A stretch of DNA of 47,740 nucleotides from Photorhabdus heterorhabditis (GCF_018448905.1 NZ_RCWA01000036.1:1-47740); one strand, 5' to 3'. Numbered from the stretch's first letter, positions 1-9,201 are shown. Numbers and translations are program-made. The notes: a model not told the origin generated them from the sequence alone.

Positions 1-2
1 GA

Positions 3-116
3 AATCATAGCTGTCAATTTATGTGGCAGTTGATTAATTATGTTGATGCCTTTTTGGCATCGTTTTCATCACAGCAAAAACCAGGAAGACAAAGAATGGG
101 TGTAGCACTATTATGA
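3..116 (+). CDS. Unrecognised reading frame running in from the left edge (3' end only)
   Basis: An open frame enters from the left boundary and stops at a TGA at 114-116, giving 37 residues that end in the motif KPGRQRMGVALL. No domain could be recognised. A start at position 21 would give a 31-residue peptide, but the frame stays open to the edge, so a longer upstream gene is just as likely. Its stop lies immediately before the PUA-like gene at 136. It may be the tail of a broken gene or of a mobile element; nothing visible decides. Confidence 0.25.
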   Translation, partial: NHSCQFMWQLINYVDAFLASFSSQQKPGRQRMGVALL

Positions 117-135
117 AACCTTATTTATATGTGCA

Positions 136-543
136 ATGAAAGATGTCCTTCATATGAAGAGAGGGGATATCATTGTTATATATAGAACGACTGATAAACA
201 AGGGGCAGCACGATATAGATCTGTGATTAGTTCACTTTGCGTTGTTGAAGAAGTCAGGTGTATTAATGAGTTCTCAACGCTAGGAAGTTATATTGATTAT
301 TGTAGTAAATTTAGTGTCTTTAGTGAAAATGAATTAATTGAAAAATATAGAATAAGAAAGTACCCATACATAATAAGATTTACTTATAATATGGCTTTAC
401 CCAAAAGGATTATTCGTGATAGACTCATTAACGAAGTCGGTTTAAATAATGGTGATTATTGGGGTGTAATGAAATTAACCAATGATCAATTTAATAAAAT
501 TATCAAACTGAGTGAAGTGAATGAAAGTTTTATTATCAATTAA
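136..543 (+). CDS. Small PUA-like protein, probably the C-terminal remnant of a larger protein
   Basis: This 135-residue frame begins with a short segment followed by MKRGDIIVIYRTTDKQG. That segment resembles the beta-strand entry of PUA/EVE/ASCH-type domains, which in several bacterial proteins sit C-terminal to an acetyltransferase domain. There is no good ribosome-binding site before the ATG at 136. A different frame starting at 113 reads MKPYLYVQ and then stops at 137-139, exactly where the 136 frame takes over, so a frameshift in a longer ancestor is plausible. It overlaps the following ASCH gene by 23 bases, which suggests the two are translated together. Function unknown; RNA or modified-base binding is only an inference from the fold class. 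It could still be a genuine short gene. Confidence 0.5.
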   Translation: MKDVLHMKRGDIIVIYRTTDKQGAARYRSVISSLCVVEEVRCINEFSTLGSYIDYCSKFSVFSENELIEKYRIRKYPYIIRFTYNMALPKRIIRDRLINEVGLNNGDYWGVMKLTNDQFNKIIKLSEVNESFIIN

Positions 544-898
544 GCCAGAATATGTTGATAGAATACTTGATGGCTCAAAGAAATTTGAATTTAGGAAAGT
601 TGCTTTTAAGAATAATCAAGTTCAATCCGTTGTTATATATGCAACTATGCCGATAGGAATGATTGTCGGTGAGTTTGAAATTAAAGAGATCATTTCTAAC
701 TCTCCTTCCGTTGTATGGGAAATGACTCATAAATTTGCAGGTACAACGAAGGATTTTTTTGATAGTTATTTTGAGGGAAGAGAAAAGGCTGTCGCAATTA
801 GTATTGGTAATGTTAAAAAATACGATAAGCCTTTGCCTTTAAATATGCTTGGTCAAGGGGTAACAGCGCCTCAATCTTATCGTTACTTATCTGCATGA
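521..898 (+). CDS. ASCH-domain protein (PUA superfamily)
   Basis: The 125-residue product starts MKVLLSIKPEYVDRILDG followed by KKFEFRK. This is the hallmark opening of ASCH domains: a short strand, a helix, then a Lys/Glu/Arg-rich loop proposed to bind RNA. The whole protein is one ASCH domain with no signal peptide and no membrane segment. The start lies inside the end of the upstream PUA-like frame (23-base overlap), so the two are probably one transcription unit. ASCH proteins have been proposed as RNA-binding regulators or modified-nucleoside amidohydrolases; which applies here cannot be told. The region is AT-rich relative to dnaB and looks accessory. ASCH family membership is fairly secure; the function is not. 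Confidence 0.7.
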   Translation: MKVLLSIKPEYVDRILDGSKKFEFRKVAFKNNQVQSVVIYATMPIGMIVGEFEIKEIISNSPSVVWEMTHKFAGTTKDFFDSYFEGREKAVAISIGNVKKYDKPLPLNMLGQGVTAPQSYRYLSA

Positions 899-931
899 GG
901 TACGTCCTACCAATAGGGGTATTGCTCTGTC

Positions 932-1056
932 TATCTCCTATGGATTTCAAGATACATCGCAACGGCAAGGGAGCGAATCCCCGGGAAAATAGATAACTAT
1001 GTGACCGGGGTGAGTGAGTGCAGCCACAAAAGGCAACTTGAAAGATAACGAGTATA
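932..1056 (+). repeat. ERIC-type intergenic repeat (full length, about 125 bp)
   Basis: The left end resembles the usual TATACCCAATGGATTTCAAG. The centre is a palindrome (GAATCCCCGGG ... GACCGGGGTGAG) and the right end is CAACTTGAAAGATAACGAGTATA. The first bases are diverged (TATCTCCTATGG). It sits between the ASCH gene and the 3' end of qorA. ERIC elements are short non-coding imperfect palindromes of enterobacteria that are moved in trans. Confidence 0.9.
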
Positions 1057-1097
1057 TTAGACTTGCTGGCTTAGTTAATAATCCGCTCAACTTACCG

Positions 1098-2081
1098 TTA
1101 AGGGATTAGTAAACTTGACCCTTGTGTTGCTCGACTTTCCAGAATCTGATGTGCCCTTGTTGCTTCACTTAGCGGGAACTTCTGATTTTCTGGTACATCG
1201 ACATTAATTTTGCCGCTGGCAATCAGATCAAATAATTCTTTACTTGCTTCATCCAACTCTTCTCGCGTTGAAATATAGCCGGCGATAGAAGGGCGGGTAA
1301 CAAATAGTGAACCTTTTTGATTCAAAATCCCCAAATCAACACCAGTAACAGGCCCGGATGCATTGCCAAAGCTGACCATCAATCCGTGACGTTTCAAGCA
1401 ATCCAGTGAATCTAACCAGGTAGATTTACCAACCGAATCATAAACTACACCGACTTTCTCACCACGGGTAATTTCATGAACCCGTTCGACAATATTTTCA
1501 CGGTTATAGTTAATTACCTGCCATGCCCCGGCATTTTTAGCGAGTTGTGCTTTCTCATCCGAGCCAACTGTCCCAATAAGTTTTGCCCCTAAAGTTTTTG
1601 CCCATTGGCAGGCAATTAGCCCAACGCCACCCGCAGCGGCATGAAATAAAAAGATTTCTCTTGGCTGAATTTTGTACGTACGGCGTAGAAGATAATAAAC
1701 CGTCAGTCCTTTTAAAAAAGAAGCAGCAGCTTGCTCGAAGGAGATAGTATCAGGCAGAACAGTGACTTTATTTTCCGCGACATTATGCACTTCACTGTAA
1801 GCACCCAAAGTTGATTGTGCATAAACCACGCGATCACCGACTTTTAGGGTAGTGACCGCAGAACCAACTTTGGTAACGACGCCTGCGGCTTCAGTCCCCA
1901 GACCGCTAGGTAATTGTGCTGGTGGATAGAGTCCACTACGAATATAAGTGTCGATGTAGTTGATTCCAATAGCTCTGTTTTCTATTTGTACTTCATTATT
2001 AGCAGGATCTACAGGTGTAAATTCACAATATTTCAGGGTTTCAGGGCCACCAGTTGTAGAAAATTCGATATGTCTTGCCAT
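1098..2081 (-). CDS. qorA: NADPH:quinone oxidoreductase QorA
   Basis: At 327 residues this equals the length of E. coli QorA. It is a zinc-free member of the medium-chain dehydrogenase/reductase superfamily. The N-terminal catalytic part includes NYIDTYIRSGLYP (41-53) and GLGTEAAGVV. The NADPH-binding Rossmann motif AAGGVG lies at 149-154, followed by GLIACQWAKTLGAK. The family reduces quinones in the cytoplasm with NADPH by one-electron transfer. It is divergent from dnaB across a 170-bp spacer, the arrangement also found in E. coli. The start was chosen by length and family alignment. No anomaly seen. Confidence 0.95.
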   Translation of the reverse strand: MARHIEFSTTGGPETLKYCEFTPVDPANNEVQIENRAIGINYIDTYIRSGLYPPAQLPSGLGTEAAGVVTKVGSAVTTLKVGDRVVYAQSTLGAYSEVHNVAENKVTVLPDTISFEQAAASFLKGLTVYYLLRRTYKIQPREIFLFHAAAGGVGLIACQWAKTLGAKLIGTVGSDEKAQLAKNAGAWQVINYNRENIVERVHEITRGEKVGVVYDSVGKSTWLDSLDCLKRHGLMVSFGNASGPVTGVDLGILNQKGSLFVTRPSIAGYISTREELDEASKELFDLIASGKINVDVPENQKFPLSEATRAHQILESRATQGSSLLIP

Positions 2082-2251
2082 GACTCAACCTCTTAAATGT
2101 TGGTGGAACGCTTGTACGTAACAGTTGAGCTCATTGTAAACGGGCTTTAGTGTGTCAGAAATAATTACAAACTATATGTAATTACTCAAGGCACTTCATA
2201 GCGTATACTCGTGTCCTGTTGCAGATTTATCAGTAGATTATTGCGGGATTC

Positions 2252-3661
2252 ATGGCGGGAAAAAAATCAACTCACAACAAAGCGGTCGAACCTAAAGATC
2301 GCCAAATGGAAGGACTGAAGCTTCCGCCACACTCTTTGGAAGCAGAGCAATCCGTGTTAGGCGGTTTAATGTTAGATAACGAGCGCTGGGATAATGTATC
2401 CGAACGTGTTACTAGCAATGATTTTTTCAGCCGTCCACACCGGCGCATTTTTTCTGAAATGCAGCGATTGCTGGAGATGGGTAATCCAATCGATCTGATT
2501 ACGTTATCTGAATCTCTTGAGCAAAGTGGTGATCTAAGTAATGTAGGTGGTTTTGCTTATCTGGCCGAGTTATCAAAAAATACGCCAAGTGCCGCTAACA
2601 TTAACGCTTATGCAGATATTGTCCGTGAACGTGCTGTTGTCCGCGATATGATCGCCGTTGCGAATGAAATTGCGGATGCCGGTTATGATCCTCAGGGCAG
2701 GAGCAGCGAAGAATTATTGGATCTGGCTGAATCACGAGTATTCCAGATCGCAGAAAACCGGGCCAGCAAAGATGAAGGGCCAAAAGGGATAGAGCGTATC
2801 CTTGAGGAAACCGTCGAACGAATTGAACAACTCTATCAGCGCCCTCATGATGGCGTAACCGGTGTTTCTACCGGTTATCAGGATCTGGATAAGAAAACCG
2901 CGGGGTTACAGAAATCGGATCTGATTATTGTGGCCGCTCGTCCTTCTATGGGTAAAACCACTTTCGCTATGAACCTGTGTGAAAATGCAGCTATGATGCA
3001 GGATAAGCCGGTTCTGATTTTCAGCCTTGAGATGCCTGGCAACCAGATCATGATGCGTATGTTGGCATCTCTTTCTCGAGTGGATCAGACTCGTATCCGC
3101 ACCGGCCAGCTTGATGATGAGGATTGGGCGCGGATCTCCAGTACGATGGGAATACTGCTGGAAAAACGCAATATGTATATTGATGACTCGTCGGGTCTGA
3201 CGCCTACCGAAGTCCGTTCCCGCGCCCGGCGTGTTTTTCGTGAAAATGGTGGATTGAGTCTCATCATGATCGACTACCTGCAATTGATGCGGGTTCCGTC
3301 CTTATCTGATAACCGTACCTTGGAGATTGCAGAGATTTCCCGTTCATTGAAGGCGTTGGCTAAGGAGCTTCAGGTGCCGGTGGTTGCACTTTCTCAGCTC
3401 AACCGTAGCCTTGAACAACGTGCGGATAAACGTCCAGTTAACTCCGATTTACGTGAATCCGGTTCTATTGAGCAGGATGCTGATCTGATCATGTTTATCT
3501 ACCGTGACGAGGTTTACCATGAGAACAGCGACATGAAAGGTGTGGCTGAAATCATTCTTGGTAAGCAGCGTAACGGCCCAATTGGTACAGTTCGCCTGAC
3601 GTTTAATGGTCAATGGTCGCGGTTTGATAACTATGCCGGACCCAGTTATGACGACGAATAA
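2252..3661 (+). CDS. dnaB: Replicative DNA helicase DnaB
   Basis: The 469-residue product (E. coli 471) is the hexameric 5'-3' helicase at the replication fork. It is loaded by DnaC at oriC and contacts DnaG primase through its N-terminal domain. The N-terminal domain spans roughly 20-170, with [18 protein letters not shown] at its start; a linker follows. The RecA-like ATPase domain carries Walker A PSMGKTT at 231-237 (catalytic Lys235), Walker [11 protein letters not shown] near 337-346 and the conserved [10 protein letters not shown] segment. No intein interrupts the Walker A region, which is a common intein site in dnaB. alr follows 38 bases downstream, as in E. coli. Confidence 0.98.
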   Translation: MAGKKSTHNKAVEPKDRQMEGLKLPPHSLEAEQSVLGGLMLDNERWDNVSERVTSNDFFSRPHRRIFSEMQRLLEMGNPIDLITLSESLEQSGDLSNVGGFAYLAELSKNTPSAANINAYADIVRERAVVRDMIAVANEIADAGYDPQGRSSEELLDLAESRVFQIAENRASKDEGPKGIERILEETVERIEQLYQRPHDGVTGVSTGYQDLDKKTAGLQKSDLIIVAARPSMGKTTFAMNLCENAAMMQDKPVLIFSLEMPGNQIMMRMLASLSRVDQTRIRTGQLDDEDWARISSTMGILLEKRNMYIDDSSGLTPTEVRSRARRVFRENGGLSLIMIDYLQLMRVPSLSDNRTLEIAEISRSLKALAKELQVPVVALSQLNRSLEQRADKRPVNSDLRESGSIEQDADLIMFIYRDEVYHENSDMKGVAEIILGKQRNGPIGTVRLTFNGQWSRFDNYAGPSYDDE

Positions 3662-3699
3662 GTACTAACCACCAAAGAATCAATAAATTAAGGAATAGA

Positions 3700-4779
3700 A
3701 TGAAAGCGGCAACCGCAGTTATTAACCGCCGCGCTCTGCGACATAACCTGCAACGGGTAAGGGAGCTTGCCCCTAAAAGTAATCTGATTGCAGTTGTGAA
3801 AGCAAACGCTTATGGCCATGGTTTACTAGAAACAGCACATACGCTGGAAGATGCCGATTGTTTCGGTGTAGCGCGAATTGGTGAAGCATTGACGTTGCGT
3901 AATGGTGGTGTCGTCAAACCGATTCTATTATTAGAAGGATGTTTTGGTGCGGTTGATCTGCCGGTGTTGGTAGCCAACCAGATTGAGACTGTGGTTCACA
4001 GCATTGAACAACTGGAGGCACTGGAACAGGCTGAGTTAACTCATCCGGTAAAAGTGTGGATGAAACTTGACAGTGGAATGCATCGCCTTGGCATACGGCC
4101 GGAAGATGCAGAAGATTTCTACGAACGGCTGAGTCGTTGTAAAAATGTGCAGCAACCCGTTAATATTGTTAGCCATTTTGGCAGGGCTGATGAACCAACG
4201 GCAGACACAACTTGCCAACAGATAGCCTGTTTTCAAGCTTTCTGTGCTGACAAACCGGGAGAAAAATCTATTGATGCATCGGGAGGTATCCTGTTGTGGC
4301 CAGAAGCCCATCAGGATTGGGTGCGTCCTGGGCTGATGATGTATGGTGTATCGCCATTGTCTGATAAAACGGCCATGGATTTTAACCTGATCCCAGCGAT
4401 GACCTTAAAATCGAGCTTAATTGCTGTTCGTAAGCATAAAGCTGGCGAGTCAGTCGGTTATGGCGGGACTTGGGTTAGTGAACGTGATACTCGTCTGGGG
4501 GTTGTGGCTATCGGTTATGGTGATGGTTATCCGCGTAGTGCTCCTTCAGGGACACCAATATATATTAATGGCCGTGAAGTGCCGATTGCTGGCCGTGTCT
4601 CGATGGATATGATCTCTGTTGATTTGGGGCCAGATGCGACAGATAACGTCGGTGATGAAGTGGTCCTCTGGGGAGATGTGTTGCCAGTGGAACGGGTTGC
4701 TGAATGCACTGGTATCATTACTTATGAGTTGGTGACCAAACTCACTTCCAGAGTGGTAATGGAGTACCTGGACGAATGA
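3700..4779 (+). CDS. alr: Alanine racemase (biosynthetic, PLP-dependent)
   Basis: At 359 residues this equals E. coli Alr. It interconverts L- and D-alanine for peptidoglycan. PLP is held by Lys34 in [11 protein letters not shown], and the second catalytic base is Tyr254 in SVGYGGTW from the C-terminal beta domain. The start follows AAGGAATAGA and matches the family N-terminus. It lies 38 bases after dnaB and 52 before tyrB, so it may be read with either. The family's N-S-A-G segment is here DASGG, a mild divergence. A second racemase (DadX) is common in enterobacteria; the position next to dnaB supports Alr. Confidence 0.97.
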   Translation: MKAATAVINRRALRHNLQRVRELAPKSNLIAVVKANAYGHGLLETAHTLEDADCFGVARIGEALTLRNGGVVKPILLLEGCFGAVDLPVLVANQIETVVHSIEQLEALEQAELTHPVKVWMKLDSGMHRLGIRPEDAEDFYERLSRCKNVQQPVNIVSHFGRADEPTADTTCQQIACFQAFCADKPGEKSIDASGGILLWPEAHQDWVRPGLMMYGVSPLSDKTAMDFNLIPAMTLKSSLIAVRKHKAGESVGYGGTWVSERDTRLGVVAIGYGDGYPRSAPSGTPIYINGREVPIAGRVSMDMISVDLGPDATDNVGDEVVLWGDVLPVERVAECTGIITYELVTKLTSRVVMEYLDE

Positions 4780-4831
4780 TGTTGTAGGTTATATTGTTCT
4801 TAAGTAACTCACTAATAAGGAGTAAAGCCTG

Positions 4832-6028
4832 ATGTTCCAGAATGTTGATGCTTATGCCGGTGATCCTATTCTTTCGCTGGCTGAAGAATTTAAAAAAGAT
4901 CCTCGTGCGGAAAAAATTAATCTGAGCATCGGGCTTTATTACGATGAGCAGGGTGTGACTCCGCAATTGCAGTCGGTAGCTACCGCAGAAGAACAACTTA
5001 GAGCGTTATCGCAGACTGCCTCTCTTTATCTGCCGATGGAAGGATTGACATCATATCGTCTTGCGGTTCAGGAACTGTTATTTGGTAAAGATCATCCGGT
5101 GTTGAAACAGCAGCAAGTGGCAACCATTCAAACATTAGGCGGTTCTGGCGCCCTTAAAATTGGTGCTGATTTTTTGCGTCGCTACTTCCCTGATTCAGAA
5201 GTATGGTGCAGTGATCCAACCTGGGAAAACCATGCTGCTATTTTTGCAGGTGCTGGTATTAAGGTGAATTATTACCCTTATTTTGATACACAGACCAAAG
5301 GGGTAAAATTCAGTGAGATGTTGGAAACGTTCGGGAAATTACCAGCAAAAAGCATTATTGTGATGCACCCTTGTTGCCATAATCCAACAGGATCTGACCT
5401 GACCTATGATCAGTGGGATCAGGTTGTTCAGATTGTTAAAGAGAGAGAATTACTGCCATTCCTTGATATTGCTTATCAGGGACTTGCTGATGGTATGGAA
5501 AAAGATGCTTATGCCATTCGTGCTATGGCGACAGCCGGATTGCCTTGTCTGGTAAGTAATTCTTTTTCGAAGATATTCTCCATGTATGGTGAACGCGTCG
5601 GTGGCTTATCTGTCATTTGTGATGGTGAGCAGATTAAAGAGCAAGTATTGGGGCAACTGAAAGCGGGTGTACGTCGTGTCTACTCTAGCCCGCCGAATTT
5701 TGGTGCACAGGTTGTCGCTAAGGTGCTGACTGATCCCGCATTGAAAGCGCAGTGGTTGGAAGAAGTTGAGCGTATGCGCTTGCGTATTTTGGAAATGCGC
5801 ACAGTGCTGGTGGATACCTTGAAAACCACATTACCAGAGAAAAACTTTGAGTATTTTCTAAAACAGCGCGGGATGTTCAGCTATACCGGTTTTAGTCAGA
5901 AACAGGCGGATCGTTTGCGCCAAGAGTTTGCTGTTTATCTGGTTGGTAATGGCCGGGTTTGTATGGCGGGTGTTAATCACCGTAATGTTGCACGTATTAC
6001 TGAAACATTTGCGGCGGTAAATAAGTAA
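4832..6028 (+). CDS. tyrB: Aromatic-amino-acid aminotransferase TyrB
   Basis: The 398-residue product (E. coli TyrB 397) is a fold-type I, class I aminotransferase. It carries out the last step of tyrosine and phenylalanine synthesis and also acts on leucine. The PLP Schiff-base lysine is K247 in [16 protein letters not shown]. The co-substrate segment HPCCHNPTG (179-187) is present. An AAGGAG ribosome-binding site precedes the ATG. AspC is the main alternative by sequence; the dnaB-alr-tyrB order and the HPCCHNPTG segment favour TyrB. In E. coli aphA and other genes follow; here a 1.1-kb accessory gap replaces them. Confidence 0.93.
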   Translation: MFQNVDAYAGDPILSLAEEFKKDPRAEKINLSIGLYYDEQGVTPQLQSVATAEEQLRALSQTASLYLPMEGLTSYRLAVQELLFGKDHPVLKQQQVATIQTLGGSGALKIGADFLRRYFPDSEVWCSDPTWENHAAIFAGAGIKVNYYPYFDTQTKGVKFSEMLETFGKLPAKSIIVMHPCCHNPTGSDLTYDQWDQVVQIVKERELLPFLDIAYQGLADGMEKDAYAIRAMATAGLPCLVSNSFSKIFSMYGERVGGLSVICDGEQIKEQVLGQLKAGVRRVYSSPPNFGAQVVAKVLTDPALKAQWLEEVERMRLRILEMRTVLVDTLKTTLPEKNFEYFLKQRGMFSYTGFSQKQADRLRQEFAVYLVGNGRVCMAGVNHRNVARITETFAAVNK

Positions 6029-6277
6029 TAAATTTTAATGTAAATGAGCTGCTGTTGACGATTGTGAGCGGCAGTTTTGTAAAATAGTAGTATACCCTCT
6101 TTAGAAGCGTACCGTGTATGGTGTGCTTAATTTTAACTTCAATCAATTGAATTATAATATTTTTTCTCTGTGTTTTTTCACCCTGCAATTATTAATTAAA
6201 CTATTAACTAGTATCACTAATCTTAAATAAAGTGGAGGGAGAAAGCGTAACATTAAAAAATTTTTATGAGGTGAGTT

Positions 6278-6532
6278 ATGGGGTTAAAGTTAAACATTGT
6301 GTGGTTTGACAGAAAATCGGAAGAGTTTATTGGTGAAGAGTATTCTGGAGATCTGGGAGATGATGGTTCAGTAATAGAGAAATTAGGGCTTCCTATTCAA
6401 GATAATATTAATAATGGTGGATTCGATGTAAAAAAATAATGGGTTCCGATACTTTAGTCATATTTTAAAAATAAAATTTAAATAGATAAATATTGGTATC
6501 AAATATATTTTGACTACCGAGATTAATGGTAA
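6278..6532 (+). pseudogene. Decayed colicin E3/cloacin-type immunity protein gene (orphan)
   Basis: The frame opens [20 protein letters not shown] and continues [13 protein letters not shown], then [15 protein letters not shown]. From memory this follows the 85-residue immunity protein of colicin E3/cloacin DF13 almost position by position ([20 protein letters not shown]). After codon 53 there is a TAA, yet the same frame goes on to match the rest of the family: WVPIL, stop, SYF, KNKI, stop, then YFDYRD, stop, W and the terminal TAA at 6530-6532. With the internal stops read through, the relic is 84 codons long, essentially full length. Four internal stops make it a pseudogene, although a 53-residue peptide could still be made. 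A GAGGTGAG ribosome-binding site precedes the ATG. No intact nuclease toxin gene lies beside it. Confidence 0.85.
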
Positions 6533-7136
6533 TTATTTATTCTTACTTAAACCTTGCTAACATGAATTGCAGAAAAATTAGGTAGATAATAAGTATTGAG
6601 TTCTATATATCATAGAATTCAGTTCTTTTATGTACCACTCTTAATGGTAATGACAATATACTTTCATAGTTATTTTATTGAATTTAATTACCTAGTTAAA
6701 CGATAATTTTTGATTATTATGGTCATAGGATAACTTTCTTATCTAATAATATACTATTTGATAATGCTCCGACTATCCCTATTTATTGTGAAATAGATCA
6801 CTTTTTTATGAAATATGTTTCATCCGGTAAAAATACTTATGACTATTTCAAAGCATAGCCAAACACTTGTTAGTATTCGATAAGAATTTTCCTATTCCTT
6901 TGTTTTATCAGGTTTATTTTAAACATAAAATACAGATTTATTATCAAAGTGCTGGAATAAATGTTTTCTAGCAGAATTTAACTTGATGGTTATCACATAA
7001 AATAGGACTGAAAATTCAGCAAAGCATTCTTACGATCATTCTCTCAACTTCGTTATAAAGTAAAAAATCCTTCTTTACTGTTTTGCGTTTCACGCATAAA
7101 ACAAACGTATGTTTAGAAACAAACAAGTGCCTAAAA
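6533..7136. other. Gene-free AT-rich spacer between the immunity pseudogene and psuK
   Basis: About 600 bases with no credible gene. It holds a good CRP-like site at 6787-6802 and several short AT-rich inverted repeats, including TGAAATATGTTTCA near 6809. The last part presumably contains the psuK promoter, but I could not pin down a convincing -35/-10 pair. Confidence 0.5.
6787..6802. promoter_or_regulatory. Candidate CRP-cAMP binding site
   Basis: TGTGA-AATAGA-TCACT matches the CRP consensus TGTGA-N6-TCACA at nine of ten core positions. It lies about 335 bases upstream of psuK. That is distant, so control of psuKG requires a promoter further upstream than usual. Control of nucleoside catabolism by CRP is common; its role here is inference. 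Confidence 0.5.
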
Positions 7137-8228
7137 ATGACGAACCGGGAAAAGCAAATATTGTATCTTCTGAGACAAGATCCGTTGATCCCACAGCAGG
7201 AAATTGCCAATATTTTAGGGATAAGCCGCTCTGGTGTCGCGGGTCACATTATGAATTTAATGAATAAAGGGTATATAAAGGGGAAAGGTTATATTTTATC
7301 TGATCACAATTATGTGGTGGCTGTTGGTTCTATTAATATGGATGTCTGTGGTTATGCCTCTTCTAAATTAATTTATGCAGATTCTAACCCAGGAAAAGTA
7401 AAGTGTGCACCTGGTGGTGTAGGGAGAAATATTGCCCAAAATATCGCGTTGTTAGGTAAAGAATGTCATCTTATTTCTGTGGTTGGTAATGATTTCTATG
7501 GTAGTACTTTATTGGATTTAGCCAAACGTGCAGGTGTCAACATCGATCATTGCTATAAGCTTCATGGTGAGAATACCTCAACTTATATCTCTTTATTAGA
7601 TGACAATGGCGAGATGTTAGTTGCCATTAACGACATGCATATTCTGGAAAAACTGACGCCATCGTTGTTGGTGGATAATTGTGATCTTATCCAGCATGCG
7701 GGTGTACTGGCTATTGATTGCAATTTATCCGAAGAAGCCTTGACCTGGCTGTTTACCAATGCCGGAACAGTCCCTGTATTTGTCGATCCGGTATCTGCAT
7801 TTAAAGCACCTAAAATTAAAAATTGGCTTTCCTATATTCATACTTTAAAGCCTAATCGCCTAGAGGCAGAGGCGCTTAGTGGCATGAAAATAACCCATCT
7901 TTCTGATGTTCTTGGTGTAGCACAGTGGTTTCATGATCAGGGCGTGCAGCGATTAGTGCTCAGCATGGGTATGGACGGTGCCTATTTCAGCGAAAATAAT
8001 GGTGTGGCCGGCTGGTCACGTCCCATCAGTATCAAGATTGTCAATGTAACAGGTGCCGGCGACGCTATGATGGCCGGGTTGGTAAGCTGTTGGCTGGAGG
8101 ATATGACGCTGGCCGAAAGTGTTCGCTTTGCTCAAGGATGTTCTGCGTTAACGCTATCTTGTGAATTTACCAATAATCCAAATCTGTCGAATGGCAGTGT
8201 TCAAAAACTTTTGGAATTACCATCATGA
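7137..8228 (+). CDS. psuK: Pseudouridine kinase, PfkB family, with N-terminal helix-turn-helix (YeiI/PsuK type)
   Basis: PfkB-family sugar kinase expected to phosphorylate pseudouridine to its 5'-phosphate, the substrate of the adjacent PsuG. Residues 1-55 form a winged helix-turn-helix (REKQILYLLRQDPLIPQQEI, then ISRSGVAGHIMNLMNKGYI), as in E. coli YeiI (362 residues) and unlike the shorter E. coli PsuK (313). The kinase domain has APGGVGRN (about 91-98) and NVTGAGDAMMAG with catalytic Asp309. The start at 7137 gives 363 residues and matches the family; an ATG at 7083 would add 18 poorly conserved residues. Its TGA overlaps the psuG ATG (ATGA), so translation is coupled. The DNA-binding domain may make it autoregulatory; that is inference. 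Confidence 0.88.
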   Translation: MTNREKQILYLLRQDPLIPQQEIANILGISRSGVAGHIMNLMNKGYIKGKGYILSDHNYVVAVGSINMDVCGYASSKLIYADSNPGKVKCAPGGVGRNIAQNIALLGKECHLISVVGNDFYGSTLLDLAKRAGVNIDHCYKLHGENTSTYISLLDDNGEMLVAINDMHILEKLTPSLLVDNCDLIQHAGVLAIDCNLSEEALTWLFTNAGTVPVFVDPVSAFKAPKIKNWLSYIHTLKPNRLEAEALSGMKITHLSDVLGVAQWFHDQGVQRLVLSMGMDGAYFSENNGVAGWSRPISIKIVNVTGAGDAMMAGLVSCWLEDMTLAESVRFAQGCSALTLSCEFTNNPNLSNGSVQKLLELPS

Positions 8229-9163
8229 AAAATCACGCTATTGGAAATGAATATCTGGATATTTCTTCAGAAGTTACTGAGGCTTTAGCGAATAATCAAC
8301 CTGTCGTAGCGTTTGAATCCACGATTATTGCTCAAGGGATGCCCTATCCGCAGAATGTGGAGGTTGCCTTACAGGTTGAACAGAAAGTCAGGGAGAATGG
8401 CGCTGTTCCCGCAACGATAGCTGTCATCAATGGGCGGATGAAAGCGGGATTGTCGCATGAGGAAATAGAACTTTTAGGTAGAGAAGGTTATAAGGTGACG
8501 AAAGTCAGTCGCCGTGATTTACCCTTTGTTATCGCTGCTGGAAAAAACGGTGCGACTACGGTTGCTTCTACCATGATTATCGCTGAAATGGCGGGCATTA
8601 AAATTTTTGCTACTGGCGGCATTGGTGGTGTGCACCGTGGAGCGGAACATACTTTTGATATTTCCGCCGACTTGCAGGAATTGGCTAAAACCCGTGTTGC
8701 GGTAGTTTGTGCCGGGGCTAAATCCATTTTGGATCTTGGTTTGACAACAGAATATCTTGAGACTCATGGTGTGCCACTCATTGGTTATCAGACTCACTCT
8801 TTGCCGGCGTTTTTCTGTCGTACCAGTCCATTTTCGGTTAGTGCTCGCTTAGATTCCCCAGAACAGATAGCCCAAGTCATGGCGATAAAATGGCGTACTG
8901 GATTGCAGGGGGGATTAGTGATAGCTAATCCGATCCCTGAGCAGTACGCCATGCCAGAAGAGGAAATTAATGCTGCTATTGAGCAGGCGGTGCGTGAGTC
9001 CATTGAGCAGGAAGTTAGTGGAAAAGAGTGTACACCTTTTTTGTTAGCCAGAGTGGCTGAGTTGACTGGCGGCAATAGCCGGTCTTCTAATATTCAATTA
9101 GTGCTCAATAACGCTGAATTAGCGGCGAAAATTGCTTGTCATTATTGGGAAAACTATATGTGA
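8225..9163 (+). CDS. psuG: Pseudouridine-5'-phosphate glycosidase PsuG
   Basis: At 312 residues this equals E. coli PsuG (YeiN). It breaks the C-C glycosidic bond of pseudouridine 5'-phosphate to uracil and ribose 5-phosphate (reversible, Mn-dependent). The catalytic residues known for the E. coli enzyme fall at the same numbers: Glu31 (VAFESTI), Lys93 (VTKVSRRD), Asp149 (FDISADL) and Lys166 (CAGAKSILD). The start overlaps the psuK stop by four bases. The nucleoside transporter psuT that follows in E. coli is absent; uvrA comes next on the other strand. Confidence 0.96.
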   Translation: MKNHAIGNEYLDISSEVTEALANNQPVVAFESTIIAQGMPYPQNVEVALQVEQKVRENGAVPATIAVINGRMKAGLSHEEIELLGREGYKVTKVSRRDLPFVIAAGKNGATTVASTMIIAEMAGIKIFATGGIGGVHRGAEHTFDISADLQELAKTRVAVVCAGAKSILDLGLTTEYLETHGVPLIGYQTHSLPAFFCRTSPFSVSARLDSPEQIAQVMAIKWRTGLQGGLVIANPIPEQYAMPEEEINAAIEQAVRESIEQEVSGKECTPFLLARVAELTGGNSRSSNIQLVLNNAELAAKIACHYWENYM

Positions 9164-9183
9164 AGTTGCTGTCAGGAAATAGA

Positions 9184-9201
9184 GGGGCCTCACTAAGCCC
9201 C
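9184..9201. terminator. Weak hairpin between convergent psuG and uvrA
   Basis: GGGGC (9184-9188) pairs with GCCCC (9197-9201) across an eight-base loop in the 48-bp gap between convergent genes. There is no strong T tract on either side, so it may be an imperfect bidirectional terminator. Confidence 0.4.

Noticed and set aside
2082-2251. Origin-like or DnaA-box cluster near dnaB
   Set aside because: The 170-bp spacer shows no repeated TTATNCACA-type boxes; it looks like an ordinary divergent promoter region.
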